Of a stretch of 64,000 nucleotides of DNA, positions 23,901-38,152 are shown in pieces. The position numbers and the translations under genes are program-made. Under the pieces are notes generated by a model. It was not told the origin of the DNA and ran no database searches. It worked only from the letters and a program-made list of their open reading frames with translations. The first letter of the stretch is position 1; each line of letters begins with the position of its first letter. Source of the DNA: Eretmocerus hayati (taxonomy: Eukaryota; Arthropoda; Insecta; Hymenoptera; Aphelinidae); the NCBI GenBank assembly GCA_029851415.1, contig CM056742.1:64056454-64120453 (forward strand), read 5' to 3'.

Positions 23901-26900
23901 TGATTCAACGATAGATGGATTTGAGGATACACCGTGATCGACCACCAGCCGTTTCACACAAAATAGCCCGGAGAGTGAGCCAGCTAACGTCATTCTTCAT
24001 AATTCTATACAGTATCCGGAGTTGTCATCGAACATTCAAACTCTCGTTATACAGTATTCAACGGTATCTTAACCCAGAACCACGGAACGGAATAGACTGA
24101 CCAATAACGGATGAACCCACGAGGTGCACTCAAGGGCATCATAGTTTTGTTCTGTTCAGAACCACCTCGTCAGAATCCTCCATGGGAGATAGCAGTTGAT
24201 GTACCACAAGCCGCTCCCGACAAAAGTGCCTCGAGAATGATGTTGCTCAATGACCATCCCCGTAGCTCAATACAGTATTGGTGGTTCTCAAATGTGACTA
24301 AACCTCACCATACAGTATCCCGCCGTATCTTACGTCGTCCCGACAAGCGAATCAGACTTCATCGTGATTCAACGATAGATGGATTTGAGGATACACCGTG
24401 ATCGACCACCAGCCGTTTCACACAATATAGCCCTGAGGGTGAGCGAGCTAACGTCATTTCCCGTAATTCTATACAGTATTCGAAGTTGTCTTCGAACATT
24501 CAAACTTTCATTATACAGTATTCGACGGTATCTTAACCCAGAACCACGGAACGAAATAGACTGACCAATAACGGATGAACCTACGAGGTGCACTCAAGGG
24601 CATCATAGTTTTGTTCTGTTCACAACAACCTCGTCAGAATCCTCCATGGGGACTAGCGTTTGATGTACCACAAGCCACTCCAGACAATAGAGCCTCGAGG
24701 CTGAGCTCGCGCCATGTCCATTCCCGTAGTTCAATACAGTATGTGGAGTTCTCAAGAAGATTCGAATGCTCAACATACAGTATTTGGACGTATCTTGAAA
24801 GGCTTTGCCCGGCAAATGAGACCTTTGAACAAATCAGCGATAGATCGTCATGATAACACGCAGTTGATCAACCATCACGCCGGGTCAAACAATATAGCCT
24901 CGAGAGTGAGCTGGCTCCACATCGATCCACGTAACTCATTCATGTATTCGGAGCTCTCAGAGATCGTTCAAACTGTCATTATACAGTATTCGACGGTATC
25001 TCGGACCCCAACCAGGCAACAAAGTCGACTCACGCGCACGGATAAGCACAAGAGATGCACTCAAGGTCTTTATAAATTTGTTTTAATCAGAACAACCTCG
25101 CCGGAAAAGTCCTGGTGAAATAGCAGTCGACACCATCAGCCGCTCAAGATATTGGAGCGTCAAGGATGACCTTGCTCCATGTCCATCCCCGTAGCTCAAT
25201 ACAGTATTCGGGGTTCTCGAAAGTGACTAAATCTCACCTCAGAGTTTCCCGCTGTATCTTACAAGGTCCCGACAAGCGAAACAGACTCCATCGTTATTCA
25301 GTGACAGATTAATCCGAGAATACGCAGAGATCGACCACCAGCCGTTCCACACAAAATAGCCCGGAGAGTGAGCCAGCTAACGTCATTTTCCATAATTCTA
25401 TACAGTATTCGGAGTTGTCATCGAACATTCAAACTTTCGTTATAGAGTTTCAGACGGTATCATAGGCCCCAATCAGGGAACGAACTAGACTAACCAATCA
25501 CGAATGAACTTTCGAGGTGCACTCGAGGGAATCGTAGTTTTTATCCGTTCAAAACCACCTCGTCAAAATCCTCCATGGGAGATAGCAGTTGATGTACCAC
25601 ATGCCGCTCAAGACAATGGAGCCTCGAGGCTGAGCTCACCCCATGTCCATCACCGTAGTTCAATACAGTATTTGGAGTTCTAAATAAGATTCGAATGCTC
25701 AACATACAGTATCCAGACGTATCTTAAGAGGCTCTGACCGGCAAATGGGACCTCACAACAATTCAGCGACAGATCGTCATGAATACACGCAGTTGATCAA
25801 CCATCACGCCCCGTCAGACAATATAGCCCCGAGAGTGAGCTTGCTTCACATCGATTCACGTAACTCATTGCTGTATTCGGGGTTCTCATTTATCGTTCAA
25901 ACTCCGTTCATACAATATTCGACAGTATTTCGGACCCCAACCGATCAACAAAGTCAAATCACGCTCACGGATGAGCACAAGAGGTGCACCGAAGGTCTTC
26001 ATAGTTTTGTTCTTATCGAAACAACCTCGCCGGGAACCTCCTTGGAATATAGCAGTCGAAACCATCATTCGATTCGGAGATAAGAGCGTCAAGGATAAGT
26101 TTACTCCATGTCCATCCCTCTAGCTCAATACAGTATCCGTGGTTCTGAGATGTGACTAAACCCCACCTAAGAGTAGTCCGCCGTATCTTACGAGGTCCCG
26201 ACAAGCGAATCAGACTTCATCGTGATTCAGTGATAGATTGATTCGAGGATACGCAGACATCGACCACCAGCCGTTCCACACAAAATAGCCCGGAGAGTGA
26301 GCCAGCAAACGTCATTTTTCATAATTCTATACAGTATTCGGAGTTGTCGTCGAACATTCAAACTTTCATTATACAGTATTCGACGGTATCTTAACCCAGA
26401 ACCACGGAACGAAATAGACTGACCAATAACGGATGAACCTACGAGGTGCTCTCAAGGGCATCACGGTTTCGTTCTGTCCAAAACAACCTCGTCAGAATCC
26501 TCCATGGAGAATAGCAGTTGATTTACCACAAGCTGCTCCAGACAATACAGTCTCGAGGCTGAGCTTGCCTCATATCCATCTTCGTAGTTCAATACATATT
26601 TGGAGTTCTCAAAAAGATTCGAATGCTCAACATACAGTATCCAGCCGTATCTTGAGAGGCTTCGACCGGCAAATGGGACCTCACAACGAATCAGCGATAG
26701 ATCGTCATGGAAAAACGCACTTGATCAACCATCACCCCGCGTCAGACAATATAGCCTCGAGAGTGAGCGTGCTTCAAATCGATTCACATAACTCATTACT
26801 GTATTCGGAGCTCTCATTAATCGATCAAACTCTCATTATACTGGATTCGACGTTATCTCGGACACCAACCATGCAACAAAGTCGACTCATGCTCACAGAT

Positions 26901-27081
26901 GAGCGCAGGGAGTGCACTCAAGGTCTTCATAGTTTTTTTCTCATCAAACCAACCTCGTCAGAATCCTCTATGGAAAAAAGCAGTTGATACCATCGGCCGC
27001 TCCAGAGAGTAGAGCGTCGAGGATGAGTTTCCTTCATGTTCATCCCCGTAGCTCAATACAGTATTCGGTGTTCTTAAATAT

Positions 27082-27100
27082 GAGAAAAATCAGTTGACGT
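27082..27100. repeat. Unequal-exchange junction in the satellite
   Basis: At about 27,082 a unit jumps from ttcttaaatatga directly to gaaaaatcagttgacgtacc, skipping most of a half-unit pair found at this point in other repeats. The break marks the left edge of the well-ordered higher-order region. It is most simply explained by unequal crossing-over or a deletion between units. Confidence 0.6.
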
Positions 27101-27508
27101 ACCACAAGCCAATTCAGACCATAGAGTCTCGAGGCTAAGCTTGCCCCATGTCCATCGCCGTAAATCGATACAGTATTTGAAGGTATCAGAAAGACTCAAA
27201 TGCTCATCATACAGTATTCAGCTGTATCTTAAGAGCCCTGACCGGCTATTCAGACTTCACAATGAATCTATCATAAATTCCCTCGAGAACACGCAGTCCA
27301 TCGACCATCAGCCGCTACAGACGATAGAGCGTCGAGAGTGAGCTTGCTCTACGCCAACTTCCGTCACTCAATACAGTATTCAGAGTTCTCAAATATCATC
27401 CAACCTTGCGCTATACAGTATTCGGCGGTATCTTGAGCCCCAAACAGACATTGAAATTGACTCACGAGTCACGGAAGAGCGCAGGAGGTGCACTCAAGGT
27501 CTTCATAG

Positions 27509-30500
27509 TTGAGTTCTCATCAAACCAACCTCGTCAGAGTCCTCTATGGTAAAAAGCAGTTGATACCATCGGCCGCTTCAGAGAGTAGAGCGTCGAGGAT
27601 GAGTTTCCTCCATGTTCATCCCCGTAACTCAATACAGTATTCGGTGTTCTTAAATATGACTAAACCTCACCATACAGTATTCCGCCGTATCTTACGAAGT
27701 CCCGACAAGCCAATCAGTTTCCATCGCGATCCAGTGATAGATTGATTCGAGGATACGCAGTGATCGATCACCAGCCGTTTTACACAATATAAGCCTGAGT
27801 GTGAGCCAGTTAACGTCATTTTCCGTAATTCTATATAGTATTTGGAGTTGTCGTTGATCTTTCAAACTTTCATTATACAGTATTCGACGGTGTCTTAGGC
27901 CCGAATCAGGGAACGGAATCGATCCACGAATCATGGATGTACATACGAGGTGCACTCGAGGGCATGATAGTTTTTTTCCGTTCAAAACAAGCTCGTCAGA
28001 ATCCTCCATGAGAAAAATCAGTTGACGTACCACAAGCCAATCCAGACCATAGAGTCTCGAGGCTAAGCTTACCCCATGTCCATCGCCGTAGTTCGATACA
28101 GTATTTGAAGGTATCAGAAAGACTCAAATGCTCATCATACAGTATTCAGCCGTATCTTAAGAGCCCTGACCGGCTATTCAGACTTCACAATGAATCTGTC
28201 ATAGATTGCCTCGAGAACACGCAGTCAATCGACCATCAGCCGCTACAGACGATAGAGCGTCGAGAGTGAGCTGGCTCTACGCCAACTTCCGTCACTCAAT
28301 ACAGTATTCAGAGTTCTCAAATATCATCCAAACCTGCGCTATACAGTATTCGGCGGTATCTTGAGCCCCAAACAGACATTGAAATTGACTCACGAGTCAC
28401 GGATGAGCGCAGGAGGTGCACTCAAGGTCTTCATAGTTGAGTTCTCATCAAACCCACCTCGTCAGAGTCCTCTATGGTAGAAAGCAGTTGATACCATCGG
28501 CCGCTCCAGAGAGTAGAGCGTCGAGGATGAGTTTCCTTCATGTTCATCCCCGTAACTCAATACAGTATTCGGTGTTCTCAAATATGACTAAACCTCACCA
28601 TACAGTATTCCGCCGTTCCTTACGAAGTCCCGACAAGCAAGTGAGACTTGATCGTGATTCGGTGATAGATTGATCTGAGAATACGCAGAGATCGAAAGCC
28701 AGCCGTTTTACACAATATAGCCCTGAGAGTGAGCCAGTTAACGTTATTTTCCGTAATTCTATACAGTATTTGGAGTTGTCAACGATCATCCAAATCCTCG
28801 TTATACAGTGTTCGACGGTATCTTAGGCCCCATTCAGAAAACGGAATTGATCCACGAATCAAGGACGGACGTACGAGGTGCACTCGAGACCATCATAGTT
28901 TTGTTCTGTTCAAAACAGCCTCGTCAGAATCCTCCACGTGAAATAGCAGTTGATGTACCGCAAGCCGCTCCGGACAATCGAGCCTCGAAAGTGAGCTTGC
29001 TTCACATCGATTCACGTAATTCATCACTGTATTCGGGGTTCTCACTTATCGTCCAAACTTCCATTATACAGTATTCGACGGTGTCTCGGACCCCAACCAG
29101 GCAACGAAGTCGACTCACGCCCACGGATGAGCAAAAGAGCTGCAATCAAGGGCTTCATAGTTGTGTTATCATCAAAACAACCTCGCCGGAATCCTCCTTA
29201 GAAAATAGCAGTCGATACCATCGGCCGATTCGGAGGAAAGAGCGTCGAGGAAGAGTTCCCTTCATGTTCATCCCCGTAGCTCAATACAGTATTCGGAATT
29301 CACAAATATGACTAAACCTCACCATACAGTATTCCGCCGTATCTTACGAAGTCCCAACAAGCCAATCAGACTCCATTGCGATTCACTGATAGATTGATTT
29401 GAGGATACGCAGTGATCGATCGACAGCCGTTTCACACAATATAGCCCTGAGAGTGAGCCAGCTAACGTCATTTTCCGTAATTCCATACAGTATTCGGAGT
29501 TGTCAATGATCTCTCAAACTTTCGTTATACAGTATTCGACGGTGTCTTAGGCCCGAATCAGGAAACGGAATCGATCCACGAATCATGGATGTACATACGA
29601 GGTGCACTCGAGGGCATGATAGTTTTTTCCCGTTCAAAACAACCTCGTCAGAATCCTTCATGAGAAGAATCAGTTGACGTACCACAAGCCACTTCAGACA
29701 ATAGATTCTCGAGGCTAAGCTTGCCCCATGTCCATCTCCGTAGTTCAATACAGTATTCGAAGGTATCAGAAAGACTCAAATGCTCATCATACAGTATTCA
29801 GCCGTACCTTGAATGCCCTGACCGGCGAATCAGACTTCACAACGAATCAGTCGTAGATTGCCTCGAGAACACGCGGTCAATCGACCATCAGCCGGTACAG
29901 ACGATGGAGCGTTGAGAGTGAGCTGGCTCTACGCCAACTTCCGTCACTCAATACAGTATTCAGAGTTCTCAAATATCATCCAAACTTGCGCTATACAGTA
30001 TTCGGCGGTATCTTGAGCCCCAAACAGACATTGAAATTGACTCACGAGTCACGGATGAGCGCAGGAGGTGCACTCAAGGTCTTCATAGTTGAGTTCTCAT
30101 CAAACCAACCTCGTCAGAGTCCTCTATGGAAAAAAGCAGTTGATACCATCGGCCGCTCCAGAGAGTGGAGCGTCGAGGATGAGTTTCCTCCATGTTCATC
30201 CCCGTAACTCAATACAGTATTCGGTGTTCTCAAATATGACTAGACCTCACCATACAGTATTCCGCCGTATCTTACGAAGTCACGACAAGCCAATCAGTTT
30301 CCATTGCGATCCAGTGATAGATTGATTCGAGGATACGCAGTGATCGATCACCAGCCGTTTTACACAATATAGCCCTGAGAGTGAGCCAGCTAACGTAATT
30401 TCCCGTAATTCCATACAGTATTCGGAGTTGTCGTTGATCTTTCAAACTTTCGTTATACAGTATTCGACGGTGTCTTAGGCCCGAATCAGGGAACGGAATC

Positions 30501-33500
30501 GATCCACGAATCATGGATGTACATACGAGGTGCACTCGAGGGCATGATAGTTTTTTTCCGTTCAAAACAACCTCGTCAGAATCCTCCATGAGAAAAATCA
30601 GTTGACGTACCACAAGCCAATCCAGACCATAGAGTCTCGAGGCTAAGCTTACCCCATGTCCATCGCCGTAGTTCGATACAGTATTTGAAGGTATCAGAAA
30701 GACTCAAATGCTCATCATACAGTATTCAGCCGTATCTTAAGAGCCCTGACCAGCTATTCAGACTTCACAACGAACTGTCATAGATTGCCTCGAGTACACG
30801 CAGTCAATCGACCATCAGCCGCTACAGACGATAGAGCGTCGAGAGTGAGCTGGCTCTACGCCAACTTCCGTCACTCAATACAGTATTCAGAGTTCTCAAA
30901 TATCATCCAAACTTGCGCTATACAGTATTCGGCGGTATCTTGAGCGTCAAACAGACATTGAAATTGAATCACGAGTCACGGATGAGCGCAGGAGGTGCAC
31001 TCAAGGTCTTCATAGTTGAGTTCTCATCAAACCCACCTCGTCAGAGTCCTCTATGGTAGAAAGCAGTTGATACCATCGGCCGCTTCAGAGAGTAGAGCGT
31101 CGAGGATGAGTTTCCTTCATGTTCATCCCCGTAACTCAATACAGTATTCGGTGTTCTCAAATATGACTAAACCTCACCATACAGTATTCCGCCGTTTCTT
31201 ACGAAGTCCCGACAAGCCAATCAGTTTCCATTGCGATCCAGTGATAGATTGATTCGAGGATACGCAGTGATCGATCACCAGCCATTTTACACAATATAGC
31301 CCTGAGAGTGAGCCAGTTAACGTCATCTTCCGTAATTCTATACAGCATTTGGAGTTGTCAACGATCATTCAAACTTTCGTTATACAGTATTCGACGGTGT
31401 CTTAGGCCCGAATCAGGAAACGGAATCGATCCACGAATCATGGATGTACATACGAGGTGCACTCGAGACCATCATAGTTTTGTTCTGTTCAAAACAGCCT
31501 CGTCAGAATCCTCCACGTGAAATAGCAGTTGATGTACCGCAAGCCGCTCTAGACAATCGAGCCTCGAAAGTGAGCTTGCTTCACATCGATTCACGTAATT
31601 CATCACTGTATTCGGAGTTCTCACTCATCGTCCAAACTTCCATTATACAGTATTCGACGGTATCTCGGACCCCAACCAGGCAACGAAGTCGACTCACGCC
31701 CACGGATGAGCAGGAGAGCTGCAATCAAGGGCTTCATAGTTTTGTTATAATCAAAACAACCTCGCCGGAATCCTCCTTAGAAAATAGCAGTCGATACCAT
31801 CGGCCGATTCGGAGGAAAGAGCGTCGAGGAAGAGTTCCCTTCATGTTCATCCCCGTAGCTCAATAATGTATTCGGTGTTCTCAAATATGACTAAACCTCA
31901 CCATACAGTATTCCGCCGTATCTTACGAAGTCCCAACAAGCCAATCAGACTCCATCGCGATTCAGTGATAGATTGATTTGAGGATACGCAGTGATCGATC
32001 ACCAGCCGTTTCACACAATATAGCCCTGAGAGTGAGAGAGCTAACGTCATTTTCCGTAATTCCATACAGTATTCGGAGTTGTCAATGATCTCTCAAACTT
32101 TCGTTATACAGTATTCGACGGTGTCTTAGGCCCGAATCAGGAAACGGAATCGATCCACGAATCATGGATGTACATACGAGGTGCACTCGAGGGCATGATA
32201 GTTTTTTCCCGTTCAAAACAACCTCGTCAGAATCCTTCATGAGAAAAATCAGTTGACGTACCACGAGCCAATTCAGACCATAGAGTCTCGAGGCTAAGCT
32301 TGCCCCATGTCCATCGCCGTAGTTCGATACAGTATTTGAAGGTATCAGAAAGACTCGAATGCTCATCATACAGTATTCAGCCGTATCTTAAGAGCCCTGA
32401 CCGGCTATTCAGACTTCACAATGAATCTGTCATAGATTGCCTCGAGAACACGCAGTCAGTCGACCATCAGCCGCTACAGACGATAGAGCGTCGAGAGTGA
32501 GCTGGCTCTACGCCAACTTCCGTCACTCAATACAGTATTCAGAGTTCTCAAATATCATCCAAACATGCGCTATACAGTATTCGGCGGTATCTTGAGCCCC
32601 AAACAGACATTGAAATTTACTCACGAGTCACGGATGAGCGCAGGAGGTGCACTCAAGGTCTTCATAGTTGAGTTCTCATCAAACCAACCTCGTCAGAGTC
32701 CTCTATGGAAAAAAGCAGTTGATACCATCGGCCGCTCCAGAGAGTGGAGCGTCGAGGATGAGTTTCCTCCATGTTCATCCCCGTAACTCAATACAGTATT
32801 CGGTGTTCTCAAATATGACTAGACCTCACCATACAGTATTCCGCCGTATCTTACGAAGTCCCGACAAGCCAATCAGTTTCCATTGCAATCCAGTGATAGA
32901 TTGATTCGAGGATACGCAGTGATCGATCACCAGCCATTTTACACAATATAGCCCTGAGAGTGAGCCAGCTAACGTCATTTCCCGTAATTCCATACAGTAT
33001 TCGGAGTTGTCGTTGATCTTTCAAACTCTCGTTATACAGTATTCGACGGTGTCTTAGGCCCGAATCAGGAAACGGAATCGATCCACGAATCATGGATGTA
33101 CATACGAGGTGCACTCGAGACCATCATAGTTTTGTTCTGTTCAAAACAGCCTCGTCAGAATCCTCCACGTGAAATAGCAGTTGATGTACCGCAAGCCGCT
33201 CTAGACAATCGAGCCTCGAAAGTGAGCTTGCTTCACATCGATTCACGTAATTCATCACTGTATTCGGAGTTCTCACTCATCGTCCAAACTTCCATTATAC
33301 AGTATTCGACGGTATCTCGGACCCCAACCAGGCAACGAAGTCGACTCACGCCCACGGATGAGCAGGAGAGCTGCAATCAAGGGCTTCATAGTTTTGTTAT
33401 AATCAAAACAACCTCGCCGGAATCCTCCTTAGAAAATAGCAGTCGATACCATCGGCCGATTCGGAGGAAAGAGCGTCGAGGAAGAGTTCCCTTCATGTTC

Positions 33501-36070
33501 ATCCCCGTAGCTCAATAATGTATTCGGTGTTCTCAAATATGACTAAACCTCACCATACAGTATTCCGCCGTATCTTACGAAGTCCCGACAAGCCAATCAG
33601 ACCTCATCGCGATCTGGTGATAGATTGATTCGAGGATACGCAGTGATCGACCGCCAGCCGTTTTACACAATATAGCCCTGAGAGTGAGCCAGTTAACGTC
33701 ATCTTCCGTAATTCTATACAGTATTTGGAGTTGTCAACGATCATTCAAACCCTCGTCATACAGTGTTCGACGGTATCTAACCCCCAATCAGGAAACGAAA
33801 TCGCTCCACGTATCATGGATGTACACAGGAGGTGCACTCGAGGGCATGATAGTTTTTGTTCCGTTCAAAACAACCTCGTCAGAATCCTTCATGAGAAGAA
33901 TCAGTTGACGTACCACAAGCCAATTCAGACCATAGAGTCTCGAGGCTAAGCTTGCTCCATGTCCATCGCCGTAGTTCGATACAGTATTTGAAGGTATCAG
34001 AAAGACTCAAATGCTCATCATACAGTATTCAGCCGTATCTTAAGAGCCCTGACCGGCTATTCAGACTTCACAATGAATCTGTCATAGATTGCCTCGAGAA
34101 CACGCAGTCAATCGACCATCAGCCGCTACAGACGATAGAGCGTCGAGATAGAGCTGGCTCTACGCCAACTTCCGTCACTCAATACAGTATTCAGAGTTCT
34201 CAAGTATCATCCAAACTTGCGCTATACAGTATTCGGCGGTATCTTGAGCCCCAAACAGACATTGAAATTGAATCACGAGTCACGGATGAGCGCAGGAGGT
34301 GCACTCAAGGTCTTCATAGTTGAGTTCTCATCAAACCAACCTCGTCAGAGTCCTCTATGGAAAAAAGCAGTTGATACCATCGGCCGCTCCAGAGAGTGGA
34401 GCGTCGAGGATGAGTTTCCTCCTTGTTCATCCTCGTAACTCAATACAGTATTCGGTGTTCTCAAATATGACTAAAACTCACCATACAGTATTCCGCCGTC
34501 TCTTACGAAGTCCCGACAAGCCAATCAGACTCCATCGCGATCCAGTGATAGATTGATTCGAGGATACGCAGTGATCGACCGCCAGCCGTTTTACACAATA
34601 TAGCCCTGAGAGTGAGCCAGTTAACGCCATCTTCCGTAATTCTATACAGTATTTGGAGTTGTCAACGATCATTCAAACCCTCGTCATACAGTGTTCGACT
34701 GTATCTTAGGCCCCATTCAGGAAATGAAATTGATCCACGAATCAAGGACGGACGTACGAGGTGCACTCGAGACCATCATAGTTTTGTTCTGTTCAAAACA
34801 ACCTCGTCAGAATCCTCCACGTGAAATAGCAGTTGATGTACCGCAAGCCGCTCCAGACAATCGAGCCTCGAGGGTGAGCTTTCTTTACATCGATTCACGT
34901 AATCCATCACTGGATTCGGAGTTCTTACTTATCGTTCAAACTTCCATCATACAGTATTCGACGGTATCTCGGACCCCAACCAGCCAACGAATTCGACTTA
35001 CGCCCACGGATGAGCAAAAGAGCTGCAATCAAGGGCTTCATAGTTTTGTTATAATCAAAACAACCTCGCCGGAATCCTCCTTAGAAAATAGCAGTCGATA
35101 CCATCGGCCGCTCCGGAGGAAAGAGCGTCGAGAATGAGTTTCCTTCATGTTCATCCCCGTAGCTCAATACAGTATTCGGTGTTCTCAAATATGACTAAAC
35201 CTCACCATACAGTATTCTGCCGTATCTTACGACGTCCCGACAAGCAAATCAGACTTCATCTTGATCCAGTGATAGATTGATTTGAGGATACGCAGTGATC
35301 GGCCACCACCCGTTTCGTACAATATAGCCCTGAGAATCAGCCAAGTAACGTATTTTCCGTAATTCAATACAGTATTCGGAGTTGTCAACGATCATTCAAA
35401 CTTTCGTTATACAGTATTCGACGGTATCTCAGGCCCCAATCAGGAAACGAAATTGATCCACGAATCAAGGACGGACGTACGAGGTGCACTCGAGGGAATC
35501 ATAGTTTCGTTCTGTTCAAAACAACCTCGTCAGAATACTCCATGGAAAATAGCAGTTGATGTATCACAAGCCGCTCCAGACGATAGAGTCTCGAGGCTGA
35601 GCTTGCCTCATGTCCATCTTTGTAGTTCAATACAGTATTTGGAGTTCTCAGGAAGATTCGAATGCTCAACATACAGTATTTAGACGTATCTTAGAAGGCT
35701 TCGACCGGCAAATGGGACCTCACAACGAATCAGCGATAGATCGTCATGAAAAAACGCAGTTGATCAACCATCACGCCGCGTCAGACAATATAGCCTCGAG
35801 AGTGAGCTTGCTTCACATCGATTCACGTAACTCATTACTGTATTCGGGATTCTCATTCATCGTTCAAACTCTCATTATACAGTATTCGACGGTATCTCGG
35901 ATCTCAACCAGGCAACGAAGTCGACTCTAGCTCACGGATGAGCACAAAAGCTGCACTCAAGGTCTTCATAGTTTTGTTCTAATCGAACAGCCTCGCCGGA
36001 ATCCTCCTTGGAGGATAGCAGTCGATACCATCGGCCGCTTCAGAGAGTAGAGCGTCGAAGATGAGTTTGC
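27509..36070. repeat. Higher-order repeats of 2,579 and 1,652 bp
   Basis: Matching landmarks recur at 27,509, 30,089 and 32,668 (offset about 2,579) and at 28,437 and 31,016 (2,579). A shorter offset of 1,652 links 31,444 with 33,096 and 32,668 with 34,320. The difference, 927 bp, is two basic units, so the shorter form lacks one unit pair. Copies within this region are far more alike than neighbouring basic units, which is the definition of a higher-order satellite. Confidence 0.85.
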
Positions 36071-37597
36071 TCCATGTTCATCCCCGTAGCTCAATGCAGT
36101 ATCCGATGTCCTCAAATATGACTAAACCTCACCATACAGAATTCCGCCGTATCTTACGAAGTCCCGACAAGCAAGTCAGACTCCATCGTGATTCAGTGAT
36201 AGATTGATTCGAGGATAGGCGGTGATCGACCACCAGCCGTTCCACACAATATAGCCCTGAGAGTGAGCCAGCTAACGTCATTTTCCGTAATTCTATACAG
36301 TATCCGGAGTTGTCAACGATCTTTCAAACTTTCGTTATACAGTATTCGACGGTATCTTAGGCCCCAATCAGGAAACGAAATCGCTCCACGTATCATGGAT
36401 GTACATACGAGGTGCACTCGAGGGCATGATAGTTTTTTTTTCGTTCAAAACAACCCCGTCAGAGTCCTTCATGGAAAATAGCAGTTGATGTACCACAAGC
36501 CACTTCAGACAATAGATTCTCGAGGCCAAGCTTGCCCCATGTCCATCTCCGTAGTTCAATACAGTATTCGAAGGTATCAGAAAGACTCAAATGCTCATCA
36601 TACAGTATTCAGCCGTATCTTAAGAACCCTGACCGGCGAATCAGACTTCACAACGAATCAGTCATAGATTGCCTCGAGAACACGCGGTCAATCGACCATC
36701 ATCCGGTACAGACGATGGAGCGTTGAGAGTGAGCTGGCTCTACGCCAACTTCCGTAACTCAATACAGTATTCAGAGTTCTCAAATATCATCCAAACTTGC
36801 GTTATACAGTATTCGGCGGTATCTTGAGCCCCAAACAGACATCGAAACAGACTCACGAGTCACGAATGAGCACTGCAGGTGAACTCGAGGTTTTCATAGT
36901 TTAGTTCCATTCGAAACAACTTCGTCGGAATCCTGCTCGGGAGATAGCAGTTCATTCCATCAATAGCTCCAAAGAATAGAGCCTCGAGTATAAGCTTCCT
37001 GCATGTCCATACACGTAGGTCAATACAGTATTCGGAGTTCTCAAATATGACTCAAATTCACTCCATACAGTATTCCGCCGTATCCTACGAGGTTCAGATC
37101 AACAAATGAGACTTCATCGCGAATCAGTGATAGATTGCCTCAAGAACACGCAGTAGATCGACCATCAGCCATTCAACATAATATAGCTTCGAGATTGAGC
37201 TTCCTCTACGCCGATTCCCGTAACGCCATGATGTATTCGGTCTTTTCAAATACCATCCAAACTTCCATTATACCGTATTCGACGGTATCTTTGGCCCCAA
37301 TCAGGCCACGAAATCGACTCACAAATGACGGTTGAGCACAAGAGGCGCACTCAGGGTCTCCATAGTTTTGTTTTGTCCAAAACAACCTCGTCGGTATCCT
37401 CCTTGGAAGATAGCAGTTCATACCATTAGCCGCTCATGAGGATAGAGCTTCGAGGATGAGCTTGCTCTATGTCCATCCCCGTAGCTCAATACAGTATTCG
37501 GAGGTCTGAAAATGATTCATGCGCTCATCATACAGTATTCTGCCGTGTTTTTAGAGACCCTGATCGGCGAATGAGACCTCACAACGATCCAATGGTA

Positions 37598-38152
37598 CAC
37601 TGTAAAAAATATTTAGTGAATCTTACTGTGACACAGTGATAATACACTATGAATTACAACATTGATTGAGGTGAATTCACTACGGTTGAGTGAAAACGCA
37701 ACAATCAATGTGGGTCCTGAATTGTTACAACATTGAATGATGCGATTTTACCGTGCCGAATGTAAAGTTATAAGCGGGTATGCGCGCGGTGCTGCGGTTC
37801 GGCGTTCACCAAAAATACGACTGATCCTGCACGCTCCTGCATTGTTGCTCAGACAGCTCAATCGGAATTAATAAACTCGATCCCTGTAACAGTTCTTATC
37901 GATTTCAACAATATTTTAGTTTAGAAATTGTACACTAATCGACGCGGAAAGATAATTTGAAACCTAACCTCAAATATGCCGTTTGCTTGTAGCAGAACAC
38001 TCGCGGACATGTAAAATCACACTCTCAGAGTGGATGATTCCTCTACCATAGGGTAAACTCACTACAATCAATGTTGTAACAATTCAGGACCCACAATGAA
38101 TGTGGTGATTCTACTTTGTAGTTGCGATTCTCACGAGATTGTTTTTACAGTG
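37598..38152. mobile_element. 555-bp TA-flanked MITE inside the satellite
   Basis: Ends CACTGTAAAAA and TTTTTACAGTG are complements, flanked by TA at 37,596-37,597 and 38,153-38,154. Internal stretches (gtgggtcctgaattgttacaa and its complement) show that the inverted repeats extend deep into the element. Removing it restores a normal satellite unit (...aatggTAgttcgcctcgag). TA duplications fit the Tc1/mariner group. No open frame of interest is present. Confidence 0.85.

Noticed and set aside
21500..37400. Dozens of open frames of 60-180 codons in the satellite
   Set aside because: They recur with the repeat period, overlap in several frames and strands, and carry no domain; they follow from the repeat unit rather than coding.
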